A DNA stretch of 64,000 nt from positions 434,001 to 498,000 of the forward strand of contig NZ_NOXW01000022.1 in the NCBI RefSeq assembly GCF_002251855.1, in the 5' to 3' direction. The position numbers and the translations under genes were made by a program. The first letter of the stretch is position 1. The number at the start of each line of letters is the position of its first letter. The notes beneath the pieces were generated by a model, which searched no databases, was not told the DNA's origin, and worked only from the letters and a program-made list of their open reading frames with translations. This DNA is from Rhodoferax sp. TH121 (GTDB taxonomy: Bacteria > Pseudomonadota > Gammaproteobacteria > Burkholderiales > Burkholderiaceae_C). This document shows, one piece after another, positions 7,776 through 15,644 of this stretch.

Positions 7776-9383
7776 ATGGTCACCCGAGTTCTTGCCAAAG
7801 ATGTTGCCCAGAAGGCCAAACGCCGCGTTGCGGCCACCGTGGCCCCGGTGGGGCCGGTCGCCAAAAAGGCAAGCCGCCAGGCCCAGAAAGCCGCACGGGT
7901 CGTCCAAAAGAATGTGACCAAGGCCGTGGCGGGGTCGTTGGGCCTGAACGGCGAGCGCATGAGCAAGGTGGACACTGCGTGGTTGCGCATGGACTCTGCG
8001 GCCAACCTGATGATGATTGTGGGTGTGTGGGTGATCCACCCCAAGCTCAAACTGGCCGACCTGCAGCAGCGCATTGAGGAGCGTTTGCTCAAGTACCCGC
8101 GCTTTGTGCAGTGTGCTGTGGAAGACGCGGCCGGTGCTACTTGGGTGAAAGACGCGGCCTTCGACATTCGCAACCACCTGGTGACTGAGACCTTGCCCAA
8201 GAAACCAGCCGGTCGTGAGCAAGAAGCACTGCAGGACCGCCTGGCCCAGCTCACGATGGAGCCGTTGGACAAGCGGCACCCGCTGTGGCAAATCCACTTG
8301 GTGGAGGACTACAAAGGGGGCTCAGCGATGATGGTGCGCATCCACCATTGCATTGCGGATGGCATTGCGCTGATTTCGGTGACGCAGTCGCTGGTGGACG
8401 GTGGTGCGCCGCCGCCCCAGCGCAGCCCGCGCCAGGCTCGTGCCGATGGATTGGAAGGGGCTGAAGAGTGGATTGCCAATGCCTTGCTCAAACCCTTTAC
8501 CAGCATGACGGTGAAGGCGCTGGGTGCGGCTGGCGAGGGCGCGGCCCGCTCCATGGGCCTGCTCATGGAGCCGCAAAAAGGCATGGAGCAGGGTATGCAC
8601 CACTCGGTGGATGCCGCCAAGATGGCCTACCAGGTGGTGGCCGATCTGGCCTCGCTGGCCTTGATGCCGGATGACTCGCCCACCCGCCTCAAGGGCCTGC
8701 CGGGCAATCGCAAGCGCGTGGCCTGGTGCCCGCCGATTCCGCTGGAAGAGGTGAAGGCCGTTGGCAAGGCACTCAATTGCTCGATCAACGATGTGCTGTT
8801 GAGCTGTGTGGCTGGCGCCATCGGCGAGTACCTGAAGGAGCAGGGCGAGGCGGTGGCTGGCAAGGAGATTCGCGCCATGGTGCCGGTGAACCTGCGCCCC
8901 ATGGAGCAGGCCTACAAGCTGGGCAACCAGTTTGGCTTGGCGCCGCTGGTGCTGCCCATTGGCGTGGAAAACCCGGTGGAGCGGGTCTACGAAGTACGCA
9001 ACCGCATGCGCGGGCTTAAGGGCAGCATGCAGCCACTGCTGGCCTTCGGTCTGCTGGCGGTGGCGGGCCTGCTCATCAAGCCCGCGCAGGATGCGCTGCT
9101 GAACCTGTTTTCGAAGAAGACCACCGCGGTGATGACCAATGTGCCCGGGCCACGCGAGAAGCTCAAGATTTGTGGCTCCACCATTGAAGAGACGCTGTTC
9201 TGGGTGCCGCAAAGTGGTTCGGTGGGGCTGGGTGTTTCCATACTGAGTTATGGCGGCGGTGTGCAGTTTGGCGTGGTGTCAGACGCCAAGCTGTGCCCGG
9301 ACCCGCAGCAAATCATCGACCAGTTCGAGCCCGAGTTTGCCAAGCTCTCCATGCTCACGCTGATGCTGCCCTGGGGCGAATAA
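7776..9383 (+). CDS. Wax ester synthase / diacylglycerol acyltransferase (WS/DGAT)
   Basis: A 535-residue acyltransferase that esterifies fatty alcohols or diacylglycerol with acyl-CoA at the membrane or on lipid inclusions. The catalytic HHxxxDG motif is HHCIADG (residues 190-196). The second family region, NDVLLSCVAGAI, and the C-terminal TNVPGPREKL and GVVSDAKLCPDP are also present. The canonical domain begins near residue 62 (MSKVDTAWLRMDS). It is preceded by about 60 residues rich in Lys, Arg, Ala and Val that most family members lack. The ATG at 7776 has a convincing GGAGA, so the extension looks real. It is divergent from the ACBP gene. Confidence 0.92.
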   Translation: MVTRVLAKDVAQKAKRRVAATVAPVGPVAKKASRQAQKAARVVQKNVTKAVAGSLGLNGERMSKVDTAWLRMDSAANLMMIVGVWVIHPKLKLADLQQRIEERLLKYPRFVQCAVEDAAGATWVKDAAFDIRNHLVTETLPKKPAGREQEALQDRLAQLTMEPLDKRHPLWQIHLVEDYKGGSAMMVRIHHCIADGIALISVTQSLVDGGAPPPQRSPRQARADGLEGAEEWIANALLKPFTSMTVKALGAAGEGAARSMGLLMEPQKGMEQGMHHSVDAAKMAYQVVADLASLALMPDDSPTRLKGLPGNRKRVAWCPPIPLEEVKAVGKALNCSINDVLLSCVAGAIGEYLKEQGEAVAGKEIRAMVPVNLRPMEQAYKLGNQFGLAPLVLPIGVENPVERVYEVRNRMRGLKGSMQPLLAFGLLAVAGLLIKPAQDALLNLFSKKTTAVMTNVPGPREKLKICGSTIEETLFWVPQSGSVGLGVSILSYGGGVQFGVVSDAKLCPDPQQIIDQFEPEFAKLSMLTLMLPWGE

Positions 9384-9407
9384 GCCCCCAGCGGGCGGCG
9401 GCCGGGC

Positions 9408-10181
9408 TCAGGCGCTGAGTTCGGCCAACACGCGGGCCACGCCCAGATGCTCCATGGCATCCATGGGGGGCACGCTGGCCGCCTCTTCATAGAGGCGCTG
9501 CGCCTCTGCCAAGCGCGCGTCGCCATCCAGCATCAGCAAGCCTTTGGCGTACTCCGTGAGCGCGATGGCCGCTTGCGGAATGCGCGTCAGGCCTTCGGCA
9601 AACAAAGTGAGTGCCGTTTCGCGTTTGGCGCCATAGGTGAGTTGCCCGATCAGGGGCCCCACCTTGTCAATGACTTCGGCATGGAAGGCGGCCAGCGCAA
9701 TGTAGGCATCGGCGTGCTCGGGTTGCAGCGCCAAGGTGGTTTCAAACGCGGCTTTTACCTTGGCTCCCATGCCTTTGGCCAAGGCTTTGGCCACGCTCAC
9801 GCCCTGGCTATAGCGTCCCAGTGCGTAGCCGTGCAGGTAGTGGAGGTTGGCGCAGGTTGGTGTATGTGCGGCCAGGGCTTCGCACCGTTTGGCCACGTCC
9901 ATGAACAGGTCCAGGCGCGCTTTTTCACCCACCTCCAGGTAGTCCGCATAGATCAGCCGGGCCTTGTTGGCAACCACAGCGCCTGTTGCACCCAGGGCAT
10001 CGCCCGCCTGTGCCGCCGCTTGGAACTCGCCCCGGTGGTACAGCACCCAGGCTTCCAGAACGCGCGGGTCGGTGGGCAGGGGCTCCTGGTCCCCGCGGTG
10101 CAAGACTGCCCACTGGGTACGCACGCCTGCCGCATCGAACGCATGCTGTTCGGCGTAGGGGAAGGCGGTCCAGGTCGTCAT
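9408..10181 (-). CDS. TPR-like hypothetical protein
   Basis: A 257-residue protein with no signal peptide or membrane segment. From about residue 40 on it is a series of helical pairs with Ala, Leu and Tyr at TPR-like positions, for example CANLHYLHGYALGRYSQG and ALQPEHADAYIALAAFHAEVIDKVG, and ending AQRLYEEAASVPPMDAMEHLGVARVLAEL. I do not recognise a named family. It is last in a minus-strand group after the patatin and TetR genes, 6 bases from TetR, so it is probably co-transcribed with them. A scaffold role around the lipid genes is possible but not shown. Confidence 0.72.
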   Translation of the reverse strand: MTTWTAFPYAEQHAFDAAGVRTQWAVLHRGDQEPLPTDPRVLEAWVLYHRGEFQAAAQAGDALGATGAVVANKARLIYADYLEVGEKARLDLFMDVAKRCEALAAHTPTCANLHYLHGYALGRYSQGVSVAKALAKGMGAKVKAAFETTLALQPEHADAYIALAAFHAEVIDKVGPLIGQLTYGAKRETALTLFAEGLTRIPQAAIALTEYAKGLLMLDGDARLAEAQRLYEEAASVPPMDAMEHLGVARVLAELSA

Positions 10182-10187
10182 GCAGAG

Positions 10188-10844
10188 TCAGGGGCTGGTA
10201 TAGGCCCCAGCCAGGGTGAGCAGGTGGGTGCGCTGCTGGGGCTCTAGGTAGGGCACCAGCAGGTTGAGCACGTGGTGCGCACCGCGCATGAGGGCGGCCT
10301 GGGCGCTGGCGGGTTCCAGCGCGTTGCGGGGGTCACGCACGTACTCAAAGCTCAGCCAGTAGGTCAGCACGACCACCATGCTGGTGGCGGTGGGCTCCAT
10401 CTCGCGGGCGTCCATGCGCAGTGCGCCAGAGCGCGCCATGCTCTCCAGCAGCGCGCGGATGGAGCGTGTCTTGTTCTTGAGCACGCTCTGGAAGTGGGTC
10501 TCCAGGCGGCGGTTCTTGCTGAGCAAGTCGTTGAGGTCGCGGTACAGAAAGCGGTACTGCCAGATCAGCTCGAAGAGGGTGTGCATGAAGAACCAGGCAT
10601 CCTCCACATCGCGCACGTTGTCACTGGCGTTGAGCACTTCGTTGAGGGAGCGCTCGTAGCGGTCAAACAGCGAGTTGATGAGCTCGTCTTTGGCCGGATA
10701 GTGGTAGTAGAGGTTGCCGGGGCTGATGCCCAGTTCGGCAGAAATTAGCGTGGTGGAGACGTTGGGTTCACCAAAGCGGTTGAACAGCTCCAGAGTGACT
10801 TCCAGAATCCGTTCAGCGGTGCGGCGAGGGGCTTTTTTGACCAT
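10188..10844 (-). CDS. TetR/AcrR family transcriptional regulator
   Basis: A 218-residue repressor-type protein. The N-terminal helix-turn-helix (about residues 10-60) shows AERILEVTLELFNRFGEPNVSTTLISAELGISPGNLYYHYPAKDELI, split here only by the family's standard spacing. The remaining two thirds is the variable ligand-binding domain, with TLFELIWQYRFLYRDLNDLL. It starts 9 bases after the patatin stop, with AAGG as ribosome site. It probably controls its own group (patatin, TPR-like gene) and perhaps the divergent lipid genes. A fatty acyl ligand is a reasonable guess only. Confidence 0.88.
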   Translation of the reverse strand: MVKKAPRRTAERILEVTLELFNRFGEPNVSTTLISAELGISPGNLYYHYPAKDELINSLFDRYERSLNEVLNASDNVRDVEDAWFFMHTLFELIWQYRFLYRDLNDLLSKNRRLETHFQSVLKNKTRSIRALLESMARSGALRMDAREMEPTATSMVVVLTYWLSFEYVRDPRNALEPASAQAALMRGAHHVLNLLVPYLEPQQRTHLLTLAGAYTSP

Positions 10845-10853
10845 CGGGTACCT

Positions 10854-12671
10854 TCAGTGCAGAGCCTTGGCAGTGGTAGTGGCAGTGGCAGTGGCAGTGG
10901 CAGTGGCAGTGGCAGTGGCAGTGGCAGTGGCAGTGGCAGTGGCAGTGGCAGTGGCAGTGGCAGTGGCAGTGGCAGTGGCAGTGGCAGTGGCAGTGGCAGT
11001 GGCAGTGGCAGTGGCAGTGGCAGTGGCAGTGGCAGTGGCAGTGGCAGTGGCAGTGGCAGTGGCAGTGGCAGTGGCAGTGGCAGTGGCAGTGGCAGTGGCA
11101 GTGGCAGTGGCAGTGGCAGTGGCAGTGGCAGTGGCAGTGGCAGTGGCAGTGGCAGTGGCAGTGGCAGTGGCAGTGGCAGTGGCAGTGGCAGTGGCAGTGG
11201 CAGTGGCAGTGGCAGTGGCAGTGGCAGTGGCAGTGGCAGTGGCAGTGGCAGTGGCAGTGGCAGTGGCAGTGGCAGTGGCAGTGGCAGTGGCAGTGGCAGT
11301 GGCAGTGGCAGTGGCAGTGGCAGTGGCAGTGGCAGTGGCAGTGGCAGTGGCAGTGGCAGTGGCAGTGGCAGTGGCAGTGGCAGTGGCAGTGGCAGTGGCA
11401 GTGGCAGTGGCAGTGGCGGGGGGGGGCACCAGATGGCCCAAGTCATCCATCAGCTCTTGCAGCGATGCCATGGCACGCCCCAACTCGGTAGGCGGCTTCT
11501 TGGGCACACACAGGTGGCGTTTGGGATCGTTGAGCGCTTCGTGGTTCAGGCTGATGCCGTGCCGTGCCAGTTTGGCCGACAGGCTGGTTTTGCGGGAGCG
11601 CAGCATTTGGCGGGTTTGTTGGTAGGCGTGCTCGGCCAGGTGGCGGCGCTGTGCGTAGCTGAAGGTGTTGGCCAGATACAGCTCGGGGTCGCGGTGGTCG
11701 GGCTCAATCCAGAGGATGTCGGTAGCGGGGTAGGCGTGTTCGTAGTGCTTCATGCCCAGTTCCATGCGTGAGTGGATCATGGAACGGAAGGTCTGGCTCA
11801 GCACCGCGGGCAGGCCGCCATCGGCAATGCGGGGGATCTTGCGCTTTTCTGGGGGCATGCCGCGCTGCATGAGCATGTCAGCTTGTGGGGTGGTGGCATC
11901 AAAGGGCACCAGCGGGTTCAGGCAGATCATCAGGTCCACACCCTCGTCCAGCGCGACCGAAGCGTGCATGGTCTTTTTGAGTGCGCCGTCCACGTAGTAC
12001 TGGTCCTCGATTTCGACCGGCGGAAACAGCCCCGGCAAGGCCGAGCTGGCCTGCACGGCCTTGGAAATGGGGATGTGGTCGAAGCCGGGGCGTCCGAAGG
12101 GGGCGGCCTCGCCACTGTCGAGGTTAGTGGCCACCAGCGTGAGCCGGGTTTTGAGCTGGCGAAAATCATTGGTGCGGCCAGGCTGGCTGAACAAGCGTGC
12201 CAACTGGGTGTCCACTTGGGCATTGGAGAATACCCCCGTGGGCAAGCCGGGGCTCAGGCGCTCCAGCGCCCGCAGCAGGGTGCTGCGCCCACTGAGTAGA
12301 TGCCAAGCGCTTTGCAGTGCCAGCCCTGGAAGCATGATGCCCCGCCGGACAAACTCGCCATAGGCCGGCTCCATCAGCCAAGAGGGGTCGAAGGTGTCCG
12401 AGGGCGCGCTGTCGTTTTCGATGAAGGATGCACACATGTCCCGTGGTGTCAGGCCGTTGGCCAAGGCCGCTGCAATAAAGCCGCCAGCCGACACACCGAT
12501 GTAGTGGTGCAGTCGGTTGAAGTTCAGGCCCTGCAACGATTCCTCCAGCGCACACATGGCGCCCACTTCATAAATCGCTCCCAAGGGACCGCCTCCGGCC
12601 AGCGCTAGCGCAATCTTTGGGGCAGCTTTTTTCTGTGCGGTCATGGTCTTAAAGTGTAGATGCGAGTGCAC
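10854..12671 (-). CDS. Patatin-like phospholipase with a long Thr-Ala repeat tail
   Basis: A 605-residue protein. Residues 1-415 are a patatin-type lipase: oxyanion-hole GGGPLGAIYEVGA near residue 27, nucleophile elbow GVSAGG near residue 59 (catalytic Ser), and the dyad Asp in YYVDGALKKT near residue 228. Such enzymes release fatty acids from membrane or storage lipids. After DDLGHLVPPP the last 187 or so residues are an almost unbroken Thr-Ala dipeptide run encoded by a hexanucleotide array, ending TTTAKALH. The catalytic domain is complete without the tail. It is upstream of and probably co-transcribed with TetR. The tail could be an array expansion with no function, or a flexible linker-like extension. 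Confidence 0.88.
   Translation of the reverse strand: MHSHLHFKTMTAQKKAAPKIALALAGGGPLGAIYEVGAMCALEESLQGLNFNRLHHYIGVSAGGFIAAALANGLTPRDMCASFIENDSAPSDTFDPSWLMEPAYGEFVRRGIMLPGLALQSAWHLLSGRSTLLRALERLSPGLPTGVFSNAQVDTQLARLFSQPGRTNDFRQLKTRLTLVATNLDSGEAAPFGRPGFDHIPISKAVQASSALPGLFPPVEIEDQYYVDGALKKTMHASVALDEGVDLMICLNPLVPFDATTPQADMLMQRGMPPEKRKIPRIADGGLPAVLSQTFRSMIHSRMELGMKHYEHAYPATDILWIEPDHRDPELYLANTFSYAQRRHLAEHAYQQTRQMLRSRKTSLSAKLARHGISLNHEALNDPKRHLCVPKKPPTELGRAMASLQELMDDLGHLVPPPATATATATATATATATATATATATATATATATATATATATATATATATATATATATATATATATATATATATATATATATATATATATATATATATATATATATATATATATATATATATATATATATATATATATATATATATATATATATATATATATATATATATATATATATATATTTAKALH
10869..11416 (-). repeat. Hexanucleotide tandem array (ACTGCC on the coding strand), about 91 units
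   Basis: On the plus strand the unit is GGCAGT. The first unit is at 10869-10874, one variant GGTAGT is at 10875-10880, then 89 perfect units run from 10881 to 11414. The array ends next to a run of nine G at 11418-11426. The unit length is a multiple of three and has no stop in any frame, so all six frames stay open: Thr-Ala, Leu-Pro and Cys-His on the minus strand; Gly-Ser, Ala-Val and Trp-Gln on the plus strand. The near-perfect identity indicates recent expansion by slippage. Confidence 0.99.
11418..11426. repeat. Homopolymer tract G9 at the array boundary
   Basis: Nine consecutive G on the plus strand (C9 in the patatin message) encode the Pro-Pro-Pro just before the Thr-Ala tail. Tracts of this length are prone to slippage, and a one-base change would move translation into another open frame of the array rather than into an early stop. 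Confidence 0.9.
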
Positions 12672-12709
12672 TCTGTTTTTGTTGCGTTGCAGCAGTTGTG
12701 ATGGCGCGC

Positions 12710-12732
12710 AAAAAAGGGCGCCGAAGCGCCCT
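12710..12732 (-). terminator. Rho-independent terminator of the phasin gene
   Basis: Read on the minus strand, AGGGCGC TTCG GCGCCCT followed by TTTTT: a perfect 7-bp GC-rich stem with a stable TTCG tetraloop. It lies 26 bases after the phasin stop and 39 bases before the patatin start, so it separates those two minus-strand units. Confidence 0.9.
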
Positions 12733-12757
12733 GGTTGCTAGGGTTCCAGCACTGGCA

Positions 12758-13372
12758 TCAGGCCGGTGTTGCAGGTGTTTCTGCTGCCGCTGGCGCGGCC
12801 GGCTTGGGCGTGGTGCGCTTGGTTGCTGCCTTTTTCGCTGGGGCTGGAGCTTTCTTTGCGGGGGCTTTCACGGCTTTTTTGGCAGCGGGTGCTGTGGATT
12901 TCTTGGTGGCGGATTTCTTGGCAGGCTGTGCCGCAGGCGCTTTGGTCACAGTCGGTGCTTTGGCGGACAGTTTTTGCACGGCTTTGTTCAGCTCGTCAAT
13001 CCGGGCAATCAGCGCTGTAACGTCTTTGGCGGAAGGAACGCCCAGCTTGTTCAGGGCCTTGGCCACGCGTTCTTCAAAGATGTTCTCCAGTTTGTCCCAC
13101 TGGCCTGAGGCTTTGGTGGAGATGTCAGTGGCCATGGTGGACATCTTGGACGTGGCTTCAGAGATCTTCTCTTCTGCAGCGGCCTGTGTCTTTCGCTGGA
13201 TGCTCACCCCTTCCTTGACCAAGGATTCAAAGGCCTTGCTGCCCTCGGCCTGTGCGCGGGTGAATGCACCCAAGCCCGCCTGCCAGATTTGCTGGGCAGA
13301 GTCTTTGACAGAGCCGGAGAGGTGGATGCCAGCGGCCTTGGCGGGCTTGGTTTTTTGTAGTTTCTTGACCAT
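12758..13372 (-). CDS. Phasin family protein with histone H1-like tail (PhaF/PhaI type)
   Basis: A 204-residue granule-coat protein. Residues 15-130 are the amphipathic, largely helical phasin domain (DSAQQIWQAGLGAFTRAQAEG, then GVSIQRKTQAAAEEKISEATSKM). A Leu-rich stretch, DVTALIARIDELNKAVQKLS, may be an oligomerising coiled coil. Residues 140-204 are Lys/Ala/Pro-rich with AAKK and APAKK repeats resembling histone H1, which in PhaF-type proteins bind DNA non-specifically and link granules to the nucleoid. It is expressed from its own promoter divergent from the acyl-CoA reductase gene and has its own terminator. It may coat PHA or wax ester inclusions. Confidence 0.9.
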   Translation of the reverse strand: MVKKLQKTKPAKAAGIHLSGSVKDSAQQIWQAGLGAFTRAQAEGSKAFESLVKEGVSIQRKTQAAAEEKISEATSKMSTMATDISTKASGQWDKLENIFEERVAKALNKLGVPSAKDVTALIARIDELNKAVQKLSAKAPTVTKAPAAQPAKKSATKKSTAPAAKKAVKAPAKKAPAPAKKAATKRTTPKPAAPAAAETPATPA

Positions 13373-13536
13373 GGGTGCTCCTGAGTGTGTGCGGGGTGAA
13401 TAACTTTAGCCGAGACTCTAAGCGCAGTGGCGCCCCCTGTGTAGGTGGGCCTAACTAACAGCGCGTACTTGCGGGTTTACGATGAACGGGATGGCTTGTA
13501 AAGTCGGCCAAAATGATTTGATTATTTGGAGCATGT

Positions 13537-15537
13537 ATGCAGTACTTTGTGACGGGAGCCACAGGCTTTATTGGCAAGCGCCTTGTAAAAAAACTGCTGG
13601 AGCGCAAGGGCGCCGTAGTCCACTTTCTGATCCGCAAGGAGAGTGAGGACAAGGTTGCCGGCTTGCGCGAATTCTGGGGTTTGAAGGATGCCAAAGGCGC
13701 TGCACGTGCTGTGCCGGTGTTTGGTGACCTGACCTCCAAAAAGCTGGGTGTTGCCGGAGATGCGGTGAAGGCCTTGAAGGGCAACGTCGACCACTTCTAC
13801 CACTTGGCCGCGGTGTACGACTTGGGAGCAGACGAGGAAAGCCAAATCGCTGTCAATATCGAAGGTACGCGCAACACCATCGAGTTTGCCAAGGCGATTG
13901 ATGCGGGGCATTTCCACCACGTGTCGTCGATTGCGGCGGCGGGCTTGTACGAGGGTGTCTTCCGCGAGGACATGTTTGACGAGGCCGAGAATTACGACCA
14001 CCCCTATTTCATGACCAAGCACGAGAGCGAAAAAATCGTGCGCAAGGATTGCAAGGTGCCTTGGTCGGTCTACCGCCCCGCCATGGTCGTGGGGGACAGC
14101 CAGACCGGCGAGATGGACAAGATCGATGGCCCGTATTACTTCTTCAAGCTGATCCAGCGCATGCGGCAGCTGCTGCCGCCCTGGATGCCCGGTATTGGCC
14201 TGGAAGGAGGTCGCATCAACATCGTGCCAGTTGATTTTGTGGTGGACGCGCTGGACGCCATCAGTCATAAGGCCGGCATTGCCAAAAAGTGCTTCCACCT
14301 GGTGGACCCGGTGGGCTACCGCGTTGGCGACGTGCTGGACATCTTCAGCAAGGCTGCGCATGCGCCCAAGATGAATGTGTTTGTGAATGCGGCCCTGCTG
14401 GGATTCATTCCTCGCAGCGTGACCAAGAGTCTGATGGCATTGGCCCCGGTGCGGCGCGTACGCAACGCGGTCATGAAAGACCTGGGTTTGCCCGAGGACA
14501 TGTTCACGTTCATTAACTACCCCACACGCTTTGACTGCCGTGACGCTCAGGCCATGCTCAAGGGCAGTGGGGTGGAGTGTCCCAACCTCAAGGACTATGC
14601 CTGGCGCCTGTGGGATTACTGGGAGCGGCATCTCGATCCCGATTTGCACATCGATCGGTCCCTGCGCGGTACCGTGGGTGGAAAAGTCGTACTGATTACC
14701 GGCGGATCCTCTGGTATCGGCTTGGCGGCTGCACACAAGTTTGCCGAGGCGGGCGCTACCACCATTATTTGTGGTCGCGATGTCGATAAGCTGGAAGAGG
14801 CCTGCAAAGAAGCCAAAGCCAAGGGCTACAACTTTGTCGCGTACCCGGCCGATATTGCCGACATGGCCGACTGCGACCGGTTCGTTCAGCTATTGATCGA
14901 GAACCACGGTGGCGTGGACTTCCTCATTAACAACGCTGGCCGCTCGATCCGCCGCGCCATCGAGTCCAGCTACGATCGCTTCCATGACTATGAGCGCACC
15001 ATGCAGCTCAATTACTTTGGATGCCTGCGTGTGACCATGGGTTTGCTGCCCGGTATGGTGGCCAAGAAGAAGGGCCATGTGGTCAATATCAGCTCTATCG
15101 GTGTGCTGACCAATGCGCCGCGCTTCAGCGCCTACGTGGCTTCCAAGGCCGCCCTGGATGCCTGGACCCGTTGCGCATCGAGCGAGTTTGCCGACCAAGG
15201 CATCAGCTTCACCACGATCAACATGCCACTCGTGCGCACGCCGATGATCGCGCCCACCAATATCTACAACAACGTGCCTACTCTTTCCCCCGAGCAGGCG
15301 GCCGACATGGTGGCCGACGCCTGCATCAGCAAGCCGGTGCGCATTGCCACCCGCCTAGGCATCACCGGGCAGGTGCTGCATGCCTTGGTGCCTCGCATCG
15401 CCCAGATCGCGATGAACACCAGTTTCCGCATGTTCCCGGATTCATCCGCAGCCAAAGGCGCAAAGCCGGGAGAGAAGCAGAAGCTCTCGCCGGAGGCGAT
15501 TGCGATGCAGCAGATGATGCGGGGGATTCACTTTTAA
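13537..15537 (+). CDS. Two-domain fatty acyl-CoA reductase (alcohol-forming, Marinobacter Maqu_2507 type)
   Basis: A 666-residue fusion of two short-chain dehydrogenase folds. The N-terminal extended SDR (about 1-375) opens with the cofactor motif TGATGFIG and has HLAAVYDLGADEE and a Tyr-x3-Lys in YFMTKHESEK. The C-terminal classical SDR (about 380-620) has TGGSSGIG, NNAGRSIRR and the active-site YVASK. This order and the sequence style (FHHVSSIAAAGL, TGEMDKIDGPYYFFK, MPLVRTPMIAPT) match the bacterial reductases that convert acyl-CoA through aldehyde to fatty alcohol with NADPH. The alcohol is the co-substrate for the WS/DGAT nearby. GGAG lies 5 bases before the chosen ATG. A general SDR role cannot be excluded. 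Confidence 0.85.
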   Translation: MQYFVTGATGFIGKRLVKKLLERKGAVVHFLIRKESEDKVAGLREFWGLKDAKGAARAVPVFGDLTSKKLGVAGDAVKALKGNVDHFYHLAAVYDLGADEESQIAVNIEGTRNTIEFAKAIDAGHFHHVSSIAAAGLYEGVFREDMFDEAENYDHPYFMTKHESEKIVRKDCKVPWSVYRPAMVVGDSQTGEMDKIDGPYYFFKLIQRMRQLLPPWMPGIGLEGGRINIVPVDFVVDALDAISHKAGIAKKCFHLVDPVGYRVGDVLDIFSKAAHAPKMNVFVNAALLGFIPRSVTKSLMALAPVRRVRNAVMKDLGLPEDMFTFINYPTRFDCRDAQAMLKGSGVECPNLKDYAWRLWDYWERHLDPDLHIDRSLRGTVGGKVVLITGGSSGIGLAAAHKFAEAGATTIICGRDVDKLEEACKEAKAKGYNFVAYPADIADMADCDRFVQLLIENHGGVDFLINNAGRSIRRAIESSYDRFHDYERTMQLNYFGCLRVTMGLLPGMVAKKKGHVVNISSIGVLTNAPRFSAYVASKAALDAWTRCASSEFADQGISFTTINMPLVRTPMIAPTNIYNNVPTLSPEQAADMVADACISKPVRIATRLGITGQVLHALVPRIAQIAMNTSFRMFPDSSAAKGAKPGEKQKLSPEAIAMQQMMRGIHF

Positions 15538-15644
15538 TCTGGATGGCATGGCACAATCTGATACGTTCTTTCACGCCATCTTCTTAGTCGCCATCGTCGA
15601 TTTCAAGTCTATGGGGGATCATAGTAACTTTAGGTGACAAAGAT

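Noticed and set aside
9384-9416. Bidirectional terminator between the WS/DGAT and TPR-like genes
   Set aside because: Only a 5-bp AGCCC/GGGCT stem with a long loop and no U-tract.
10869-11416. CRISPR array
   Set aside because: The unit is six bases with no spacers, and no cas gene is near.
10714-11771. Plus-strand open frames encoding Gly-Ser or Ala-Val repeats through the hexanucleotide array
   Set aside because: They exist only because the repeat unit has no stop in any frame; outside the array they run antisense to the patatin and TetR genes and show no domain.
15538-15644. JUMPstart/ops antitermination element at the head of the polysaccharide locus
   Set aside because: No GGCGGTAG-like sequence is present in the gap before wecB.
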